64,000 nt of DNA. Origin: Krasilnikovia cinnamomea (lineage in GTDB: Bacteria > Actinomycetota > Actinomycetes > Mycobacteriales > Micromonosporaceae). Position numbers and translations under genes: made by a program. The notes under the pieces were generated by a model that saw only the letters and a list, made by a program, of their open reading frames with translations, was not told where the DNA came from and did no database searches. Of the stretch, positions 32,051 to 40,785 are shown piece after piece. Position 1 is the first letter of the stretch; each line of letters starts with the position of its first letter. The stretch spans positions 3,906,001-3,970,000 of the forward strand of contig NZ_SHKY01000001.1 of NCBI RefSeq assembly GCF_004217545.1, in the 5' to 3' direction.

Positions 32051-33630
32051 GCCGGGAAGTCCGTCCGGGTCAGCATCGGCTCCTGGCGGGTCCACATCCG
32101 GCGCACCGCGTCGAACAGCGGGTCCGCGTCCGCCTCGATGTGCCGGTACGCGGCCCGCATCGTCTTGAGCAGCGTGTCGGCGGGCCACACCTCCCACTGC
32201 GGGACGAGCGGGGTCACCACGTCGGTGCCGCTGCGGTACAGCCACAGCCACAGCCTTGCGCGGCGGACCTGCTCCTCGGTCACCAGGTCGGCGCCGTCGC
32301 GGATCGCGGCGATGGTGCCCTCCAGGGTCTTCCAGTACGCGTCGGTGTCGTCCACGACCGTGGACAGCCCGCACGAGCTCCACTCCGACCACCCGGCCTG
32401 GATCACGGGGATGCCGTACGCGGGCAGCTCGTTGCTGACGCTGCCGCGCACCGTGACGCCGAGGTCGGTGAGGCTCCACAGGGCGTTCTTGCTGAGTGTG
32501 GCGCTGGGCCGGAACACCATGTGCTTCGCCGCGCGGTGGCGTCCGGCGACCGTGTCGAAGAAGCCGGTGGAGTCGTACAGGGCCTGGCTTGGGTGGTCGA
32601 GGAAGAGCCACTGGGCGTCGGTGTTCTCCGCCGCGTGGGCGGCCGTGTCGGCGAACCAGTCGGCCAGACTCGGGAACAGTTCGCGGTTGGTGCCGAGGGC
32701 GTCGGATACGGCGTGGTTGAACACTGTCACCACGGGACGGTTTGCGTCCAAGCCCAGCCGTGACACGACGCTCTCGCGCAGGCGGCGGCGGTCGGCCGGG
32801 TTGTTGAGGTCCACCGAGGCGGTGACCCCGCCGCGCCACCAGCTCGGGCGGCCCAGGTTGACCTTGGCGCGCCAGGCGACCAGCTCGGCGGCGGGGCGCA
32901 GTTCGTCGCGCCGGGGCCACACCCGGGTCTCGAACGCGTCGCCGATCTGCCGGGTCAGCTCCTCGCGGAACGTGCCGGTGTGGGTGTCGCGCCCGGGGAA
33001 CAGCCCGTACGCCTTGAGGCAGCCGGTCTGCTGGGTGTGGATGATCGGCACGCGGCGGCGCCGGGCCACCTCCACGGCCAGGCCCCACTGGTCGTAGTCG
33101 ACGTGGCTGGTGACCAGGGCGACCACGTCACCGGTCAGGGCGCGCTCGTAGCCGACGGCGAGCCCGCGGGCGTACCGGCGGCGGAGCTGGTAGTCGGGCC
33201 GGGTGGCGTGGTCGGCGGGCAGCCGGGGCACCTTGGCGAGGCGGCAGTAGGTGGCGTCCGTGTACGCGGTCACGGTGGCGTCGTCCAGCTCCGGCGTCCC
33301 GGTCTGCTGGCGGGCCGCCGCCCATACGTCGACGACGTCGTCCGCCCCGTAGGCGAGCGCGAGCTGGCGTACCTTGTCGAGGTCGAAGTCGGACCACAGG
33401 GTCCGGTGCCACTGTTCCTCGACGCCGGTGAAGACCACGAGCCGGGCCGGGCGCAGCCGCCGGATCGCGTTGGCGACGGCCAGGTTGCGCAGGTTGACGC
33501 GGATGTCCTGGTGGAACATCTCCACCGCGATGATCGCGTCGCCGTCCGCGCGGGGAAGGTTCTTCTCCCAGTAGACCGCCGCGGCTTCCAGGAACCACTG
33601 CAGTTCCCGGCTGTTCGCCTTGAGCCACAT
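32047..33630 (-). CDS. large GT-B-like surface-glycan protein, candidate nonulosonate transferase
   Basis: A 527-residue soluble protein starting at ATG 33630, coupled to pseI by TGATG. Its layout fits two Rossmann-like halves: IIAVEMFHQDIRVN and RPARLVVFTGVEE in the first; VVTVFNHAVSD, AQWLFLDHPSQ and a C-terminal GVTVRGSVSNELPAYGIPVIQAG in the second. The last motif, a Ser/Glu loop before a GIPV strand, resembles donor-binding ends of capsule-type KpsS/CDP-glycerol transferases. Being directly next to pseI, it is a good candidate for the enzyme transferring the CMP-sugar. This is inference; no family is certain. Confidence 0.55.
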   Translation of the reverse strand: MWLKANSRELQWFLEAAAVYWEKNLPRADGDAIIAVEMFHQDIRVNLRNLAVANAIRRLRPARLVVFTGVEEQWHRTLWSDFDLDKVRQLALAYGADDVVDVWAAARQQTGTPELDDATVTAYTDATYCRLAKVPRLPADHATRPDYQLRRRYARGLAVGYERALTGDVVALVTSHVDYDQWGLAVEVARRRRVPIIHTQQTGCLKAYGLFPGRDTHTGTFREELTRQIGDAFETRVWPRRDELRPAAELVAWRAKVNLGRPSWWRGGVTASVDLNNPADRRRLRESVVSRLGLDANRPVVTVFNHAVSDALGTNRELFPSLADWFADTAAHAAENTDAQWLFLDHPSQALYDSTGFFDTVAGRHRAAKHMVFRPSATLSKNALWSLTDLGVTVRGSVSNELPAYGIPVIQAGWSEWSSCGLSTVVDDTDAYWKTLEGTIAAIRDGADLVTEEQVRRARLWLWLYRSGTDVVTPLVPQWEVWPADTLLKTMRAAYRHIEADADPLFDAVRRMWTRQEPMLTRTDFPA

Positions 33631-34670
33631 CAGATGAGCTCCCAGGTCAGCGGCGTGCCCTTCGCCGCGTCGTGCCGGAAGGTGCGGCCGAGCACGGCGC
33701 CGATCGCGTCGGGGGCCAGGCCGCCGGTGGGCCGGATCGAGCGGACGTTCGCCCCGGTCAGCGTGTCGCCCGCGCGGACGTCGGCGACGACGTACAGGGA
33801 ACGGCGGAAGCGCAGGCTCTCGCGTTCGGCCTCGGTGGGGCCGATCCGGGTGGTGCCGAGCGCCTGCCAGGCCCGCTCCGACTCGGTCACCAGCGCCGTG
33901 ACCTCGTGCGGTTCCAGGGAGAACGCGGAGTCGACGCCGCCGTCGCCCCGGTCCAGCGTGACGTGCTTCTCGATCAGGCAGGCGCCGAAGGCCACCGAGG
34001 CGATGGGTACGCCGATGCCGAGCGTGTGGTCGCTGAGCCCGACGGGCACGCCGAACGTCTCGGCCAGCACCGGGATGCGGCGCAGGTTGGTCTCCTGCGG
34101 CGGCGCCGGGTAGGAGGCGGTGCAGGAGAGTACGACCAGCTCGGTGCAGCCCGCCCCGCGCGCCGCGTCCACCGCCGCGCCGATCTCCGCCACGCTGGCC
34201 ATCCCCGTCGAGATGATCACCGGCTTGCCCGTGCTCGCCGCCAGCCGGATCAGCGGCAGGTCGGTGATCTCCGAGGAAGCTATCTTGTACAGCGGCGCGT
34301 CCAGCTTCTCCAGCAGTTCCACCGCGGTCGCGTCGAACGGGCTGGAGAATGCGGTGATCCCGTGCGCACGGGCCCGCTCGAAGATCGCCTCGTGCCACTC
34401 CCACGGCGTGTGCGCCCGCTGGAACAGCTGGTACAGGTACTCACCGGACCACAGGTCGTGCCCGGTCGACACCCGGAACCGCTCGTCCGGCACGTCCACG
34501 GTCATGGTGTCCGCGGTGTACGTCTGCAGCTTGATCGCGTGCGCCCCCGCCGCCGCGACCGCGTCGACCAGCCGCAGCGCGGTGTCCAGTGAGCCGTTGT
34601 GGTTGCCCGACATCTCGGCCACGACGTACGGCCGGTGTCCCGTGCCGATCTCCACGCCGTTGACGATCAT
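33630..34670 (-). CDS. pseI: PseI, pseudaminic acid synthase (NeuB family)
   Basis: A 346-residue PEP-dependent synthase condensing 2,4-diacetamido-2,4,6-trideoxy-L-altrose with phosphoenolpyruvate. AEMSGNHNG is the NeuB/PseI N-terminal motif, IKLQTYTADTMT and KIASSEITDLPLI line the barrel, and GLSDHTLG and EKHVTLDR carry metal and substrate residues. The C-terminal 65 residues (FRRSLYVVADVRAGDTLT) are the SAF antifreeze-like domain. ATG 34670 is preferred over 34673 for spacing from GAGAGG. The first motif reads as PseI rather than legionaminate synthase, in line with PseB. Confidence 0.93.
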   Translation of the reverse strand: MIVNGVEIGTGHRPYVVAEMSGNHNGSLDTALRLVDAVAAAGAHAIKLQTYTADTMTVDVPDERFRVSTGHDLWSGEYLYQLFQRAHTPWEWHEAIFERARAHGITAFSSPFDATAVELLEKLDAPLYKIASSEITDLPLIRLAASTGKPVIISTGMASVAEIGAAVDAARGAGCTELVVLSCTASYPAPPQETNLRRIPVLAETFGVPVGLSDHTLGIGVPIASVAFGACLIEKHVTLDRGDGGVDSAFSLEPHEVTALVTESERAWQALGTTRIGPTEAERESLRFRRSLYVVADVRAGDTLTGANVRSIRPTGGLAPDAIGAVLGRTFRHDAAKGTPLTWELI

Positions 34671-35191
34671 CATTTGCCTCTCTCGGTCCACACCACGGTC
34701 TGCGCCGTGCCGTCGACCTGTCGTTCGTATCTGCGGATCTCGCGGAAGCCGAAGCGCCGGTGCAGCGCCAGCACGGGGGTGTTCCAGGCCAGGGTCTCGC
34801 CGCCGAGCCGGTCCAGGCCCAGCTCGCCGAACGCGTACCGCACCGCCTCGTCCTCCAGCCGCAGCCAGGCGGGCAGCAGCGCGCCGCCGCCCAGCCCCGC
34901 CACGTCCAGGTAGAAGGACCAGGTGGCCGGGGTCTCCCGGAGGTCGAAGATCACCACCCCGGCCGGGACGCCGTCGTCGCCGGAGAACACCAGCACCCGC
35001 CGGTCCGGGTCGGCCGTGGCGGCCCGCCACCAGGCCGCGTGCTCGGACGCGGTGATGACGTGGGTGGTCAGGCTGACCCGCCGGACCTCGGGATGGTTAC
35101 GCCAGGACAGCACGGTGTCGCGGTCGGCGTCGACGGCAGCGCGCAGCACGCGGGGCAGCACCTTTCTCGACGAGGGATCGGAGCGCGTCAC
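34670..35191 (-). CDS. pseH: PseH-like GNAT N-acetyltransferase
   Basis: A 173-residue GNAT enzyme expected to acetylate the 4-amino group made by PseC. DTVLSWRNHPEVRRVSL is the opening seen in PseH and related sugar-nucleotide acetyltransferases, followed by HAAWWRAA and GVVIFDLRETPATWSFYL. GETLAWNTPVLALHRRFGF corresponds to the acetyl-CoA binding end. GTG 35191 overlaps the stop of the upstream glycosyltransferase, and its own stop overlaps pseI. It supplies the step missing from the first operon. Confidence 0.87.
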   Translation of the reverse strand: MTRSDPSSRKVLPRVLRAAVDADRDTVLSWRNHPEVRRVSLTTHVITASEHAAWWRAATADPDRRVLVFSGDDGVPAGVVIFDLRETPATWSFYLDVAGLGGGALLPAWLRLEDEAVRYAFGELGLDRLGGETLAWNTPVLALHRRFGFREIRRYERQVDGTAQTVVWTERGK

Positions 35192-36279
35192 CGTATGGGC
35201 GCCGGCTTGACCTCTTGTGGCGCCGGGGCGAGGTGCGGGGAAACCGCCGGTGTCGAATCGGCGTCGGCGTGCCCCCGCCCCGCCGCCCGGTACGCCTGCC
35301 GCAGGGCGGCGTACAACACGTAGCTGTTCAGGCCGACCAGCCGGTGCTTGAGCCCGGCCGTCCCGGCGGGCGGCAGGTAACCGGCGGGACGGTAGCGCCG
35401 GTAGTGCCGGGCGAGGCGGCGGAAGAACGCACGGCGCCGGTTCGGCGGCAGCCGGCTGTCGTTGCCCGCCACCACGAGCAGGTGATTGATCATCAAGGTG
35501 AACACGACGAGACGCAGCCACGGCTCGACGGCCTGCCGGTCCAGCCACTCGTGCAGCCGGTCGTACTGGCCGAACGCCTCGAAGTGGCGGTCGCTGCGGG
35601 TCGCGGTGATCGCCCCGATCCGGCCGACCCGGTAGTGGTAGCAGACCTGGTCGAGCACGGCGAGACGCTCGGCGGCGATCAGCACCGGGTTGGTGAACGG
35701 CACGTCCTCGTACCAGCCGGGGAGGAACCGCAGGCTCAGGCGGCGCAGCAGCCCCACCCGCACGATCCTGTTCCAGGCGGTGTGCTGCACCCCGAGCAGC
35801 TCGCGCCGCTCGGACAGGGTGACCACCTCCGGCACGCCGTGCAGCAGGTGGCTGCTGGCGTCGATCTCCAGCCGCCCGTTCTCGTGCACCCGCAGATGGT
35901 CGACGAGCAGCACGTCGGGCCGGGTGTCACGCAACTTGCGCAACACGGCGCGCACGGCCCCCGCCGGTAGCCAGTCGTCGCTGTCGACGAACCAGACATA
36001 CGCGCCGCGAGCCCGTTCCAGCCCGGCGTTGCGGGCGCCGCCGAGGCCGACGTTGCGCTCCAGGTGCACGACCCGCAGATCGCCGTGGCGCTGCGCGTAC
36101 CCGTCGAGCATGGCGCCGCAGGCGTCGGGGGAGGCGTCGTCCACCGCGATCACCTCGACGCTGGCCGACTCGGCGGGGCTCAGCCCGGCCCGGATCGACT
36201 CCAGGCACTGGTACAGGTAGCCCTCGACCGCGTAGACGGGAACGACGATCGAGAGCAGTACGTTCTCCACCGGCCTCAC
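35188..36279 (-). CDS. GT2 glycosyltransferase, first gene of second pse operon
   Basis: About 363 residues. LSIVVPVYAVEGYLYQCLESI, IAVDDASPDACG and the metal-binding WFVDSDDW show a GT-A inverting transferase of family 2. The C-terminal 150 residues are helical with a basic stretch (NRRRAFFRRLARHYRRYR), as in wall- and capsule-polymer transferases. The start is uncertain: GTG 36279 and GTG 36270 both precede the conserved core, and the frame is open to ATG 36348 with an unlikely N-terminus. Coupled to pseH by GTGA. Confidence 0.82.
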   Translation of the reverse strand: MRPVENVLLSIVVPVYAVEGYLYQCLESIRAGLSPAESASVEVIAVDDASPDACGAMLDGYAQRHGDLRVVHLERNVGLGGARNAGLERARGAYVWFVDSDDWLPAGAVRAVLRKLRDTRPDVLLVDHLRVHENGRLEIDASSHLLHGVPEVVTLSERRELLGVQHTAWNRIVRVGLLRRLSLRFLPGWYEDVPFTNPVLIAAERLAVLDQVCYHYRVGRIGAITATRSDRHFEAFGQYDRLHEWLDRQAVEPWLRLVVFTLMINHLLVVAGNDSRLPPNRRRAFFRRLARHYRRYRPAGYLPPAGTAGLKHRLVGLNSYVLYAALRQAYRAAGRGHADADSTPAVSPHLAPAPQEVKPAPIR

Positions 36280-36376
36280 GTTCGCGGTCGCGGGTGAAGT
36301 GCCGTGAAACCCCGGTTGGCCGCCGCATGGCCCTTGAGTGCCCGCCATCGATCGACGTCCGCCGCAGGGGCGAGGT

Positions 36377-36411
36377 CCGGGGTGAAGGTCGCCGGAAATC
36401 CTTCACCCCGG
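36377..36411. promoter_or_regulatory. perfect 12-bp inverted repeat in GT2 / GGDEF-EAL intergenic region
   Basis: CCGGGGTGAAGG (36377-36388) and CCTTCACCCCGG (36400-36411) are exact complements around an 11-base loop. The repeat lies 50 bases before the GGDEF-EAL gene and about 100 bases upstream of the divergent GT2 operon. It could be an operator for both or an RNA hairpin in the plus-strand leader. It lacks the conserved cores of c-di-GMP riboswitches. Confidence 0.5.
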
Positions 36412-36460
36412 GACTGCCCGGTCGATCTGACCCGGCGAGAACCGTCGGAAGGGGCAGCGT

Positions 36461-38797
36461 ATGGGCGCGTCGGAGGTGCTGCATGCGCCCGGGGCCGGGG
36501 AACCCGCGCGAATGCGCGCGATGAGCGGGCAGCTGATGCTGTCCGGTCTGTTGCTGGTCGTGGCCGCTGTCTGGTTCACGGTCAATCTGGTGCAGCCCGT
36601 GGGTCCCGCCGCGCTGCTCTGGCTCACCACGCCGGTCGCGGCGGTGGTCTCCGTCGTCATCTGCGTACGGACGGCGCGCACGGACCACCTGCCCGAGCCG
36701 ACCCGCCGGTTCTGGCGGTCGGTGGCCATCGCCCTCGGGCTCGCCGGGGTGGCGCAGGTGGCGCAGGCGTACGACGCGCTGACTGATCCGCACGGCTCCC
36801 AGACCGGCCCCGTGATGCTGGCCGCGGGCACCGCGGCGATGCTGGTCGTCGGGCACGCGCTCTACAAGCTCCCGCTGGGCCGCCATTCGGTCGGCGCGCT
36901 GCTGCGGATCGTCCTGGACGCGGCCTCGGTCATTCTGGCGGCCACGGTCTTCCTGTGGCACTTCGTCACCCGTCAGCAGCTCGGCTCGACCCACGACGGC
37001 CTGCTGATGGCCTCGCTCGTGCTGACCGTGCTGGGGCTGGTCGCCGTCTTCACGGTCGTGAAGGTGCTGCTCTCCGGCTGCGCGTTCGTCGACGGTCAGG
37101 GGCTGCGGCTGGTCGCGCTCGCCCTGTTCGTCGGCGCGGTCGCCCCGGTGCTCCAGCCGTTCCTGAACGCGTTCGACCCCCGGCTCTCGCCGATGCAGGT
37201 CAGTGTCCCGATGGTGTTCTTCCTGGGCGCGTGGGCGGCCGAGCGGCAGCGGCACGCGCAGTTCGGCCCGCGGCGCGGCGCCGTGGCGCAGCGCCGCCGG
37301 GTGTACAGCGTGCTGCCGTACGCGGCGGTCGCCGCGGTCGACGGTCTGCTGCTGTTCGTCTTCCGGTCGGACGACCGGGCCGATGTGGCGGTCGTGGTGG
37401 GCGCGGCCGTGGCCCTCACCACGCTGGTGGTGCTGCGGCAGATGACCGCGTTCCGGGACAACGCCCGGCTGCTGCGCCAGCTCGACCACGGCGCCAACCA
37501 CGACGCGCTGACCGGGCTGCCCAACCGGATCCTGTTCCACAAGCGACTGAACAAGGCGCTGACCGCCCCGGGTGAGCGGCACGTCAGCGTGGCGCTGATC
37601 GACCTGGACGACTTCAAGGTGGTCAACGACTCGCTCGGCCACGAGGTGGGCGACCTGCTGCTGATCGCGGTGGCCCAGCGGCTGGCCGGCTGCATCCGCG
37701 CCGAGGACACCGTGGCCCGCCTGGGCGGCGACGAGTTCGTGGTGGTGCTGGACGGCGCCGACCCGGCCGCGGCCGACCTCGCGGCGGACCGCATGGTGGC
37801 GGCGCTGCGCGCGCCGGTGGTGGCGGACGGGCACGAGCTGCCGATCCGGGCCAGCATCGGCATCGCGGACGGCAACTCCGGCGACGAGGCCAGCCTGCTG
37901 CTGCGCCACGCCGACATCGCCATGTACGCGGCGAAGAACGTGGTCGGCACCGCCTACCTGCACTACCACCCGAGCATGGCGACCGGCACGGACCACGCGA
38001 ACATCGGCGCGGAGCTGCGCGAGGCGATCGACCGCGAGGAGCTGTTCCTGCTCTACCAGCCGATCGTGTCGCTGGACGACGGCAAGCTGATGGGCGCCGA
38101 GGCGCTGGTGCGCTGGGCGCACCCGACCCGGGGCACGCTGGGCCCGGACGCGTTCATCCCGGTCGCCGAGCGCACCGGTCTGGTGGTGCTGCTGGGCCGC
38201 TGGGTGATGAAGACGGCGTTCCGCCAGTTCCACGACTGGATCGCCGAGCACGGCGACGCGGCCCCGCAGGTCATGAACGTGAACGTGTCGGCCCGTGACC
38301 TGCGCGAGGAGGGATTCGCGGAGTTCGTCGGCGGCCTGCTGAAGGAGTACAAGCTGCCGGCGCACCGGATCACCCTGGAGATCACGGAGACGATGGCGCT
38401 GGAGCCGGGGCAGTCGATCACCAACCTGCACGACCTGCGTGAGCTGGGTCTGCGGGTGTCGCTGGACGACTTCGGCACCGGACACTCGACGCTGACGATG
38501 CTGCACGACTGCCCGATCGACGAGATCAAGCTGGACCGCTCGTTCACCCAGGCCAACATCGACGGCCGGGTGCCGATGGCCGCCGCCGTGATCCACCTGG
38601 CTCAGGTGCTGGGTCTGCACGCGGTGGCCGAGGGGGTGGAGACCTCGGAGCAGGCGGAGCTGCTGCTGTCGCTGGGCTACATCGCGGCCCAGGGGTACCA
38701 CTTCTCCCGCCCGATGTCGCCGGAGCAGTTCACCAAGCTGCTGATGGCCCCCCGGTCGGTCCGGACCGCACCGGCGGCCTGGCAGATGTCCGCCTGA
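36461..38797 (+). CDS. membrane GGDEF-EAL protein (c-di-GMP synthesis/turnover)
   Basis: A 778-residue protein with about eight to ten N-terminal transmembrane helices (residues 25-330), a GGDEF domain (about 340-500) and an EAL domain (about 515-765). Both look catalytically competent: RLGGDEFVVVL in the first; GAEALVRW, NVNVSARDL, ITETMAL, LDDFGTGHSTL, KLDRSF and EGVET in the second. The multi-helix sensor resembles MHYT/MASE-like membrane inputs, but I cannot assign it. Net activity is not predictable. ATG 36461 follows AAGGGG. In sporulating actinobacteria c-di-GMP controls development. Confidence 0.92.
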   Translation: MGASEVLHAPGAGEPARMRAMSGQLMLSGLLLVVAAVWFTVNLVQPVGPAALLWLTTPVAAVVSVVICVRTARTDHLPEPTRRFWRSVAIALGLAGVAQVAQAYDALTDPHGSQTGPVMLAAGTAAMLVVGHALYKLPLGRHSVGALLRIVLDAASVILAATVFLWHFVTRQQLGSTHDGLLMASLVLTVLGLVAVFTVVKVLLSGCAFVDGQGLRLVALALFVGAVAPVLQPFLNAFDPRLSPMQVSVPMVFFLGAWAAERQRHAQFGPRRGAVAQRRRVYSVLPYAAVAAVDGLLLFVFRSDDRADVAVVVGAAVALTTLVVLRQMTAFRDNARLLRQLDHGANHDALTGLPNRILFHKRLNKALTAPGERHVSVALIDLDDFKVVNDSLGHEVGDLLLIAVAQRLAGCIRAEDTVARLGGDEFVVVLDGADPAAADLAADRMVAALRAPVVADGHELPIRASIGIADGNSGDEASLLLRHADIAMYAAKNVVGTAYLHYHPSMATGTDHANIGAELREAIDREELFLLYQPIVSLDDGKLMGAEALVRWAHPTRGTLGPDAFIPVAERTGLVVLLGRWVMKTAFRQFHDWIAEHGDAAPQVMNVNVSARDLREEGFAEFVGGLLKEYKLPAHRITLEITETMALEPGQSITNLHDLRELGLRVSLDDFGTGHSTLTMLHDCPIDEIKLDRSFTQANIDGRVPMAAAVIHLAQVLGLHAVAEGVETSEQAELLLSLGYIAAQGYHFSRPMSPEQFTKLLMAPRSVRTAPAAWQMSA

Positions 38798-38904
38798 CCA
38801 GGGCGTCCGCCGGGAAACTTTCGACGTCCGCCTCGGCGTGGACAATCCGGATGTACGGTCCCACACCCGACGATATGTGCTGAAACACATACGAAAGGGT
38901 GGGA

Positions 38905-40500
38905 ATGAAGAGACTTCTGGCGGCCGCCGCCGTCCTCGGGCTCGCGGCCGGCGCCCTCGTGGCAACCGGGGCCCAGGCCGACCCCGTCCGCGGCGAGGAC
39001 GGCTACGCGCCCGGCCCGATCACCTGGGGCACCTGCGACAACCCGGCCCTCAGGTCGCGCGGCGCACAGTGTGGCCTGCTCACCGTGCCGCTGGACTACG
39101 CGAACCCGTCCGGCGACACGATCAAACTGGCGGTGTCCCGGATCCGGCACAAGGTCCCGGCCGACAAGTACCAGGGCGTCGTGCTGGTCAACCCGGGCGG
39201 TCCCGGCGGCTCCGGGCTGGTGCTCTCGGTGCTGGGCGAGTTCGTCCCGGACCACGCGGGGGACGCGTACGACTGGATCGGCTTCGACCCGCGCGGCGTG
39301 GGCGACAGCCAGCCGTCGCTGAGCTGCGACGGGAACTACTTCTCGTACAACCGGCCGGACTACGTGCCGACCACCCGCAAGCTGGAGAAGACCTGGCTGG
39401 CCCGGGCCGCCCGGTACGCCAAGGCGTGCGGCGCGGCGGGCGGCAAGCTGCTCAACCACCTGCGCACCACGGACACCGTGCAGGACATGGACAGCATCCG
39501 CAAGGCGCTGGGCGCTGAAAAGATCAACTTCTACGGCTTCTCGTACGGCACGTACCTGGGCCAGGTCTACGCGACCCTGCACCCCACCCGGGTCCGCCGG
39601 ATGGTCCTCGACGGCAACGTCGACCCGCGCCGCGTCTGGTACGCCGCCAACCTCGACCAGGACATCGCGTTCGACCGCAACATCGGCATCTACTTCAAGT
39701 GGGTCGCCAAGTACGACGACGTCTACCACCTCGGGAAGACCGGCCGGGCCGTGGCGAAGCTGTTCTACGCCCAGCGCGCGAAGCTGCTGCGCCACCCCGC
39801 CGGGGGCATCATCGGCGGCGACGAGCTGACCGACGTCTTCCTGCAGGCCGGGTACTACGTCTTCGGCTGGGAGGCGGTCGCCCAGGCGTTCGCCGCATGG
39901 GTGCACGACCAGGACTTCAGCGGCCTCAAGACCCTGTACGACCAGGGTCAGCCGCAGGGCCCTGGCGCCGACAACGGGTACGCCATCTACCTGGCCGTGC
40001 AGTGCACCGACGCCCAGTGGCCGAAGAAGTTCTCGACCTGGCGCCGGGACAACGACCGGCTGCACCGGACCCACCCGTTCCTGACCTGGGCCAACGCCTG
40101 GTTCAACGCGCCGTGCCTGACCTGGCCCGCCAAGGCCGGCACCCCGGTCCAGGTGGACGGGGACCAGGCCCCGCCGATCCTGCTGATCAGCGAGACCTTC
40201 GACGCGGCCACCCCGTTCGCGGGCAGCCTGGAGGTCCGCAAGCGGTTCCCGCGCTCGGTCCTGGTCGAGGGCGTCGGCGGCACCACCCACTCGGGCTCGC
40301 TGTTCGGCGCCGCCTGCGTCGACGACACCGTCGCCGCGTACCTGGCCACCGGTGCCCTGCCCAAGCGGGTCGCCGGGCACCGCTCCGACAAGCGGTGCCC
40401 GCCGCTGCCCCAGCCCGTACCGTCGGCGGCCGCCAGCAAGCAGGCGTCTGCGGCCAAGGCGGTCCGTGCGGACTTGCAGCGGTCCGTCCGGGCCGGCTGA
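38905..40500 (+). CDS. secreted alpha/beta hydrolase, SlpD/E-type tripeptidyl aminopeptidase
   Basis: A 531-residue exported peptidase. ATG 38905 opens a signal peptide (MKRLLAAAAVLGLAAGALVA, cut near AQA-DP). VLVNPGGPGGSGL is the oxyanion-hole segment, YGFSYGTYLG the nucleophile elbow (Ser about 213), ISETFDAATPF the catalytic Asp and GGTTHSGSL the catalytic His. The C-terminal TAP-like domain is present. The family cleaves tripeptides from extracellular proteins. The ribosome-binding site AAAGGG suits ATG rather than GTG 38899. Monocistronic, ending in a nested hairpin. Confidence 0.9.
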   Translation: MKRLLAAAAVLGLAAGALVATGAQADPVRGEDGYAPGPITWGTCDNPALRSRGAQCGLLTVPLDYANPSGDTIKLAVSRIRHKVPADKYQGVVLVNPGGPGGSGLVLSVLGEFVPDHAGDAYDWIGFDPRGVGDSQPSLSCDGNYFSYNRPDYVPTTRKLEKTWLARAARYAKACGAAGGKLLNHLRTTDTVQDMDSIRKALGAEKINFYGFSYGTYLGQVYATLHPTRVRRMVLDGNVDPRRVWYAANLDQDIAFDRNIGIYFKWVAKYDDVYHLGKTGRAVAKLFYAQRAKLLRHPAGGIIGGDELTDVFLQAGYYVFGWEAVAQAFAAWVHDQDFSGLKTLYDQGQPQGPGADNGYAIYLAVQCTDAQWPKKFSTWRRDNDRLHRTHPFLTWANAWFNAPCLTWPAKAGTPVQVDGDQAPPILLISETFDAATPFAGSLEVRKRFPRSVLVEGVGGTTHSGSLFGAACVDDTVAAYLATGALPKRVAGHRSDKRCPPLPQPVPSAAASKQASAAKAVRADLQRSVRAG

Positions 40501-40515
40501 CCCGGGAGAGTGAGC

Positions 40516-40582
40516 AGCGCCGGGTGGCCCCACGCCTGCCGCCCGGCGCCGCCGCTGTCGGCAGGCTCACACCCCCGGCGCT
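40516..40582 (+). terminator. nested GC hairpin after the secreted peptidase
   Basis: Outer arms AGCGCCGGG (40516-40524) and CCCGGCGCT (40574-40582) enclose inner arms GCCTGCCG (40534-40541) and CGGCAGGC (40559-40566), all exact. It begins 16 bases after the stop codon and ends before the Mn2+ riboswitch, so it should insulate the two units. No U-run. Confidence 0.55.
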
Positions 40583-40621
40583 GGCCGCCCGCCCTTGTCC
40601 GGCCGCTATCGTCGAGGCAGC

Positions 40622-40746
40622 GAAGGGGAGTAGCTCCCAACGTCGTGGTCGACATACTGGTGCGTTCGCGTGCCCGGCCCGGCGGCCTCTCGCGAGAGGC
40701 GAGCAAGACCTTCGACTCTGGCTGCACACGCGGCCGGGTCGAGGTC
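40622..40746 (+). promoter_or_regulatory. yybP-ykoY manganese riboswitch
   Basis: The leader starts with AAGGGGAGTAGCTCC, the conserved 5' loop of the yybP-ykoY aptamer. About 85 bases later comes GCAAGACCTTCGACTCTGGC, the second conserved segment containing the AGACCTT core. Between them are helices including GCCTCTCGCGAGAGGC. In this class Mn2+ bridges the two conserved loops and turns on exporters. The next gene is a TMEM165-type cation exporter, a standard target. The expression platform lies in the 40 bases before ATG 40786. Confidence 0.88.
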
Positions 40747-40785
40747 GCCCAGCGCCCAGGCCCGGCCCGAGACCGGGAAGGCACC

